Assembly: GCA_903879995.1 (NCBI GenBank)
Contig: CAIRNW010000009.1
Location: 1-17,854, forward strand
DNA length: 17,854 bases
DNA from: an uncultured Bacteroidota bacterium
Lineage (GTDB): Bacteria; Bacteroidota; Bacteroidia; Chitinophagales; Chitinophagaceae
Direction: 5' to 3'
Shown here: positions 15,623 to 17,854 of the stretch, one piece after another
Position numbering within the stretch: position 1 is the first letter of the stretch
How the letters are laid out: each line of letters starts with the position of its first letter
Notes under the pieces: model-generated
The model's input: only the letters and a program-made list of their open reading frames with translations
Databases searched by the model: none
What the model was told of the DNA's origin: nothing
Program-made: the position numbers and the translations under genes

Positions 15623-16543
15623 ATGACAAGAAGCCATTTACATATAGAACATACTGAAGAGTTCAAAGCACTTGAGGGACTTCTGAGGGCACAAAATGAG
15701 CCAGATGGGCTTATGAACCTCATCAGGAACCCACAATTCGAATTCGACCTGAATTTAAGCTCTAGGATGCTGAATTACCACGAGGCAAATGGTTTCATTC
15801 GCTTCCATAGAGAAGGCACAGCTGGGAAACGGAGGTTTTCACTGGTAAATGCCCTAGGATTTCAATTCAGCCTCTATTTGAAGCGAGTGGGGCTAAATAA
15901 TGACGAGATAGCCCAATTCAATGAGGTACTGAATGGAAAAGATGAAAGGGGTATTTCCGACTGGGATTTGGTGGTTTATATAGTAGCTGCGAGCATCGGT
16001 CATGTTGATATTTGGATTAAGCGAACTCTCAATCTTATTCCAGGTACAGGAAAGGGAAGTAAAATAGAACTAACAACTGACGAAAACGAAGATTTCTTCC
16101 ACTTGAGCAAGGAACTCAGAGAGACCTTCTTCAATGGACAAGGAAACATTTTGCTCAGTGGAAAGTCAGCATTATTCCTGCCAAGGTTTGTCTTTGAGGT
16201 TGATAAATTAAGAGATCAACTGGGCTGGGAGAAACTTTCGCCAGATAACTTCAAGTTGGTACAAGAATTTGGAGAAGAAAAGGCTGAAAAATTTATCGAC
16301 TCGAATGCCGTAATGGTGCTAAATCAACTACCACCATCTGAATACACGAAGATCTATGATATCATACACAGGGACGAGAAGGGCAACCATTTCGGGATTG
16401 AGATTAAACCTTTGAAGATTAACCCCAAAACAAGGTTTCGATCTGATAAGCTCACTACCGACAAGGAAGAATTAAAACAAGCGATAGAAGCTGAGTTGAG
16501 ATTCTTACAGAAGATGCTGGAAAAGCTGAATAAGGGAGGCTAA
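15623..16543 (+). CDS. MerR-like regulator with a long uncharacterised C-terminal region
   Basis: A 306-residue protein. Residues about 43-103 resemble the MerR winged-HTH: LSSRMLNYHEANGFI, then GKRRFSLVNALGFQF, then LKRVGLNNDEIAQF, the order of recognition helix, wing and second helix pair. The 42 residues before it and about 200 after it match no sensor domain I know, and there is no conserved cysteine set for metal sensing. The last 35 residues (KEELKQAIEAELRFLQKMLE) look like a coiled coil, a place where MerR proteins usually dimerise. It is the first gene of the right block and has a readable promoter, so it probably controls itself or the divergent operon. The start ATG at 15623 follows AAAAGGAA, a weak ribosome site. 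Confidence 0.65.
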   Translation: MTRSHLHIEHTEEFKALEGLLRAQNEPDGLMNLIRNPQFEFDLNLSSRMLNYHEANGFIRFHREGTAGKRRFSLVNALGFQFSLYLKRVGLNNDEIAQFNEVLNGKDERGISDWDLVVYIVAASIGHVDIWIKRTLNLIPGTGKGSKIELTTDENEDFFHLSKELRETFFNGQGNILLSGKSALFLPRFVFEVDKLRDQLGWEKLSPDNFKLVQEFGEEKAEKFIDSNAVMVLNQLPPSEYTKIYDIIHRDEKGNHFGIEIKPLKINPKTRFRSDKLTTDKEELKQAIEAELRFLQKMLEKLNKGG

Positions 16544-16563
16544 AATCCATGTAAATATCGAAA

Positions 16564-16641
16564 ATGAAAGCAACCATCATGGCATGGGATGGAAAAACTA
16601 TGCCCTCTAAAAAACGTAAAAAATTAAAAAATGAAAAATAA
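16564..16641 (+). CDS. Possible 25-residue lysine-rich peptide
   Basis: A short frame from ATG 16564 to TAA 16641 lies in the 87-base gap after the MerR-like gene and overlaps the next gene by 11 bases in another frame. The product ends in a basic stretch (SKKRKKLKNEK). The overlap would allow coupling, but length and composition are compatible with chance in A-rich DNA. Confidence 0.25.
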   Translation: MKATIMAWDGKTMPSKKRKKLKNEK

Positions 16642-16873
16642 ATTAAACATCGAAAAGGATTGGCAAGAAGTTGCCGAGAAACACGAAGCATTCACCGCTG
16701 AAATTAGAACTTACCGTTTACATGAAGTTGTATCGCTTTGGCTAACGGAGAACACTGAAAATGTGGATGTGTGGGAACTAACGGATCATGTATGTGACTT
16801 CGTTAGTGACGAAATCAAGAATTACAAATTAGAAAAAAGAACAAAAATTGGATTTAAAAAGGAAATTAATTAA
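16631..16873 (+). CDS. Small hypothetical protein next to the DUF5131 gene
   Basis: An 80-residue protein with no family I can name. It reads as a small helical domain (DWQEVAEKHEAF, EVVSLWLTEN, VWELTDHVCDFVSDEI) with a basic tail. It has no signal or membrane segment. An A-rich leader precedes the ATG, and the stop is 11 bases before the DUF5131 start, so the two are likely co-transcribed. Confidence 0.6.
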   Translation: MKNKLNIEKDWQEVAEKHEAFTAEIRTYRLHEVVSLWLTENTENVDVWELTDHVCDFVSDEIKNYKLEKRTKIGFKKEIN

Positions 16874-16884
16874 ACATTTAAGAT

Positions 16885-17655
16885 ATGAGCAAAACCAAAA
16901 TTGAATGGTCAGACTTGACCTGGAACCCAACAACAGGATGTACAATATGTTCAAAAGGTTGTTTGAACTGCTATGCATTAATATTATCAAAAAGACTCAA
17001 AGCTATGGGTCAATACAAATACAGAAATGAGTTTGAAATTACTGTGCATGAAAGTGAACTTGACCGACCCTACAAATGGAAGAAACCTTTAAGGGTGTTT
17101 GTCAACAGCATGAGCGACCTTTTTCATAAAGATGTTCCTGTGGAGTTCATACAAAAGGTATTCAAAGTGATGAATGATACACCACATATTACCTATCAGA
17201 TTTTAACCAAGCGAGCACACTTACTTTATGAATATGATCAGAAAGGATATCTCAATTGGACGGAAAATATCTGGATGGGCGTATCAGTTGAAAACAAGGA
17301 AGTACTGAAAAGAATAGATTACCTGAGAAAAACAGGAGCAAAAGTTAAGTTCCTTTCCTGTGAACCGTTGCTAGATGATTTGGGGGAATTAAATCTGACT
17401 GGAATTCATCAATGTTTGGTAGGTGGAGAAAGTGGACACGATGCAAGGCCTGTCGAGAAGGGATGGGTTGATAACATCCTGAGACAATGCCGAAAATATG
17501 ATACTGCTTTTTTCTTTAAGCAATGGGGTATGAAGAAGTTTAATCCTGAGCCAACCGACCCAACTATGATTAAGGGGCATATTGAATATTCCAAAGGAGG
17601 TTGCCAGTTGGATGGTCGAATTTACAGGGAGTTTCCTAAAATAAAAGTTGCATAA
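16885..17655 (+). CDS. Phage Gp37/Gp68-like protein (DUF5131 family)
   Basis: A 256-residue protein with the family hallmarks in order: WNPTTGC (13-19), SKGCLNCYA (23-31), RVFVNSMSDLFH, ILTKRAH, WMGVSVEN, KFLSCEPLL, LVGGESGHDARPV and FFFKQWG. The family is found in phages and mobile elements and is thought to have a radical-SAM-like barrel with a cysteine cluster. Its reaction is not established. Cysteines here are Cys19, Cys22, Cys26 and Cys29. The three usual ones fit 19, 26 and 29, and Cys22 is extra and creates a CxxxCxxC (22-26-29) spacing. The usual companion, the three-Cys-motif partner protein, is absent from the window. It is the last gene of the right block, followed by a strong terminator. 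Confidence 0.88.
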   Translation: MSKTKIEWSDLTWNPTTGCTICSKGCLNCYALILSKRLKAMGQYKYRNEFEITVHESELDRPYKWKKPLRVFVNSMSDLFHKDVPVEFIQKVFKVMNDTPHITYQILTKRAHLLYEYDQKGYLNWTENIWMGVSVENKEVLKRIDYLRKTGAKVKFLSCEPLLDDLGELNLTGIHQCLVGGESGHDARPVEKGWVDNILRQCRKYDTAFFFKQWGMKKFNPEPTDPTMIKGHIEYSKGGCQLDGRIYREFPKIKVA

Positions 17656-17673
17656 TGTTTGGTTTTGGTTTTG

Positions 17674-17710
17674 ATCCCCATTGAATTAATTTTCAATGGG
17701 GATTCTTTTT
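17674..17710 (+). terminator. Strong intrinsic terminator of the right block
   Basis: ATCCCCATTGAA (17674-17685) pairs perfectly with TTCAATGGGGAT (17692-17703) around a 6-base loop, then TCTTTTT. It lies 18 bases after the DUF5131 stop and 4 bases before the right inverted repeat, so it would also insulate the repeat from the operon. Confidence 0.88.
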
Positions 17711-17715
17711 AAAAA

Positions 17716-17796
17716 TCAGTCATCACAAGCCTTCATGTGTTGATGGATGGCTTTGCCACAGTCATATTATCCATAGAACAGGGATACGTTAAATAG
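17716..17796 (+). pseudogene. Truncated copy of the 77-residue gene (last 26 codons)
   Basis: The frame SVITSLHVLMDGFATVIL and the rest to the TAG at 17794-17796 is identical to the end of the gene at 59-292. In the same frame a TAA lies two codons before it, so no longer protein can be read here, and the usual start is missing. Confidence 0.75.
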
Positions 17797-17798
17797 CA

Positions 17799-17853
17799 CC
17801 CCCTAGATCCCCCCTCCTGGGTATCCCCACCCTCTCTGGTGGCTCAGTCCCAG
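17799..17853. other. GC-rich nested hairpin and C-tract cluster at the right end
   Basis: Mirror image of 2-56. It has outer stem CTGGG/CCCAG and inner stem CCACC/GGTGG, with the G-tracts on the minus strand. With both copies, the G-rich strand runs 5' to 3' inward from each end of the element. Confidence 0.55.
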
Positions 17854-17854
17854 A

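Larger units (their letters stand above)
17714..17854. repeat. Right copy of the perfect 141-bp terminal inverted repeat
   Basis: Exact reverse complement of 1-141. It starts 4 bases after the T-run of the terminator and runs to the end of the window. Its outer part holds the GC-rich hairpin and C-tracts. Its inner part holds a plus-strand fragment of the small gene seen whole at the left end. Confidence 0.97.

Noticed and set aside
1..17854. CRISPR array, tRNA or rRNA genes
   Set aside because: No regularly spaced repeats and no cloverleaf or ribosomal RNA sequence were seen on either strand.

Overview
The window looks like a complete 17.9 kb accessory region from an AT-rich bacterium, most likely a member of the Bacteroidota. 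Two things point to that phylum. There are promoter-like elements of the TAnnTTTG type with an upstream TTG (clearest at 15573-15603), and most starts sit behind A-rich leaders rather than good Shine-Dalgarno sites. The standard stop codons are in use. No tRNA, rRNA, CRISPR array, transposase, integrase, relaxase or phage structural gene is visible.

The window is bounded by a perfect 141-bp inverted repeat (1-141 and 17714-17854) that reaches both ends. Its outer 60 bp are GC-rich (40 of 60 by hand count), with G-tracts and a nested hairpin. Its inner part carries the last 26 codons of a small gene that is whole at the left end (59-292) and only a fragment at the right end. The repeat may be the end of a mobile or linear element. 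However, its length equals a common assembly k-mer (141), so the true repeat may extend outward and the window may be one branch of an assembly graph.

Left block, plus strand (381-2150): two unrecognised proteins and a phage-type DNA N6-adenine methyltransferase, with tight or overlapping junctions, closed by a strong terminator at 2197-2222.

Central block, minus strand (15402 down to 2347): eight genes in one apparent transcription unit. A primase-like plus SF2-helicase fusion comes first, then a short Xre-type regulator with a possible operator in front of it. Next come an SNF2-type helicase, a DUF4391 protein, a type III-like Mod methyltransferase, a type III-like Res helicase-nuclease, a DUF4268/PD-(D/E)xK protein and an acidic 121-residue protein of unknown function. 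Several junctions overlap in the TGATG/TAATG/ATGA style, which suggests translational coupling and a single complex or pathway. The set reads as an extended type III-like restriction-modification defence locus with an extra helicase and an extra nuclease, joined to a replication-type primase-helicase.

Right block, plus strand (15623-17655): a MerR-like regulator with a long unknown C-terminal part, a small lysine-rich reading frame, an 80-residue unknown and a Gp37/Gp68-like DUF5131 protein, closed by a strong terminator at 17674-17710 just inside the right repeat.

The simplest reading is a replicating or integrated accessory element (satellite, plasmid or defence island) whose core cargo is an anti-phage restriction system.
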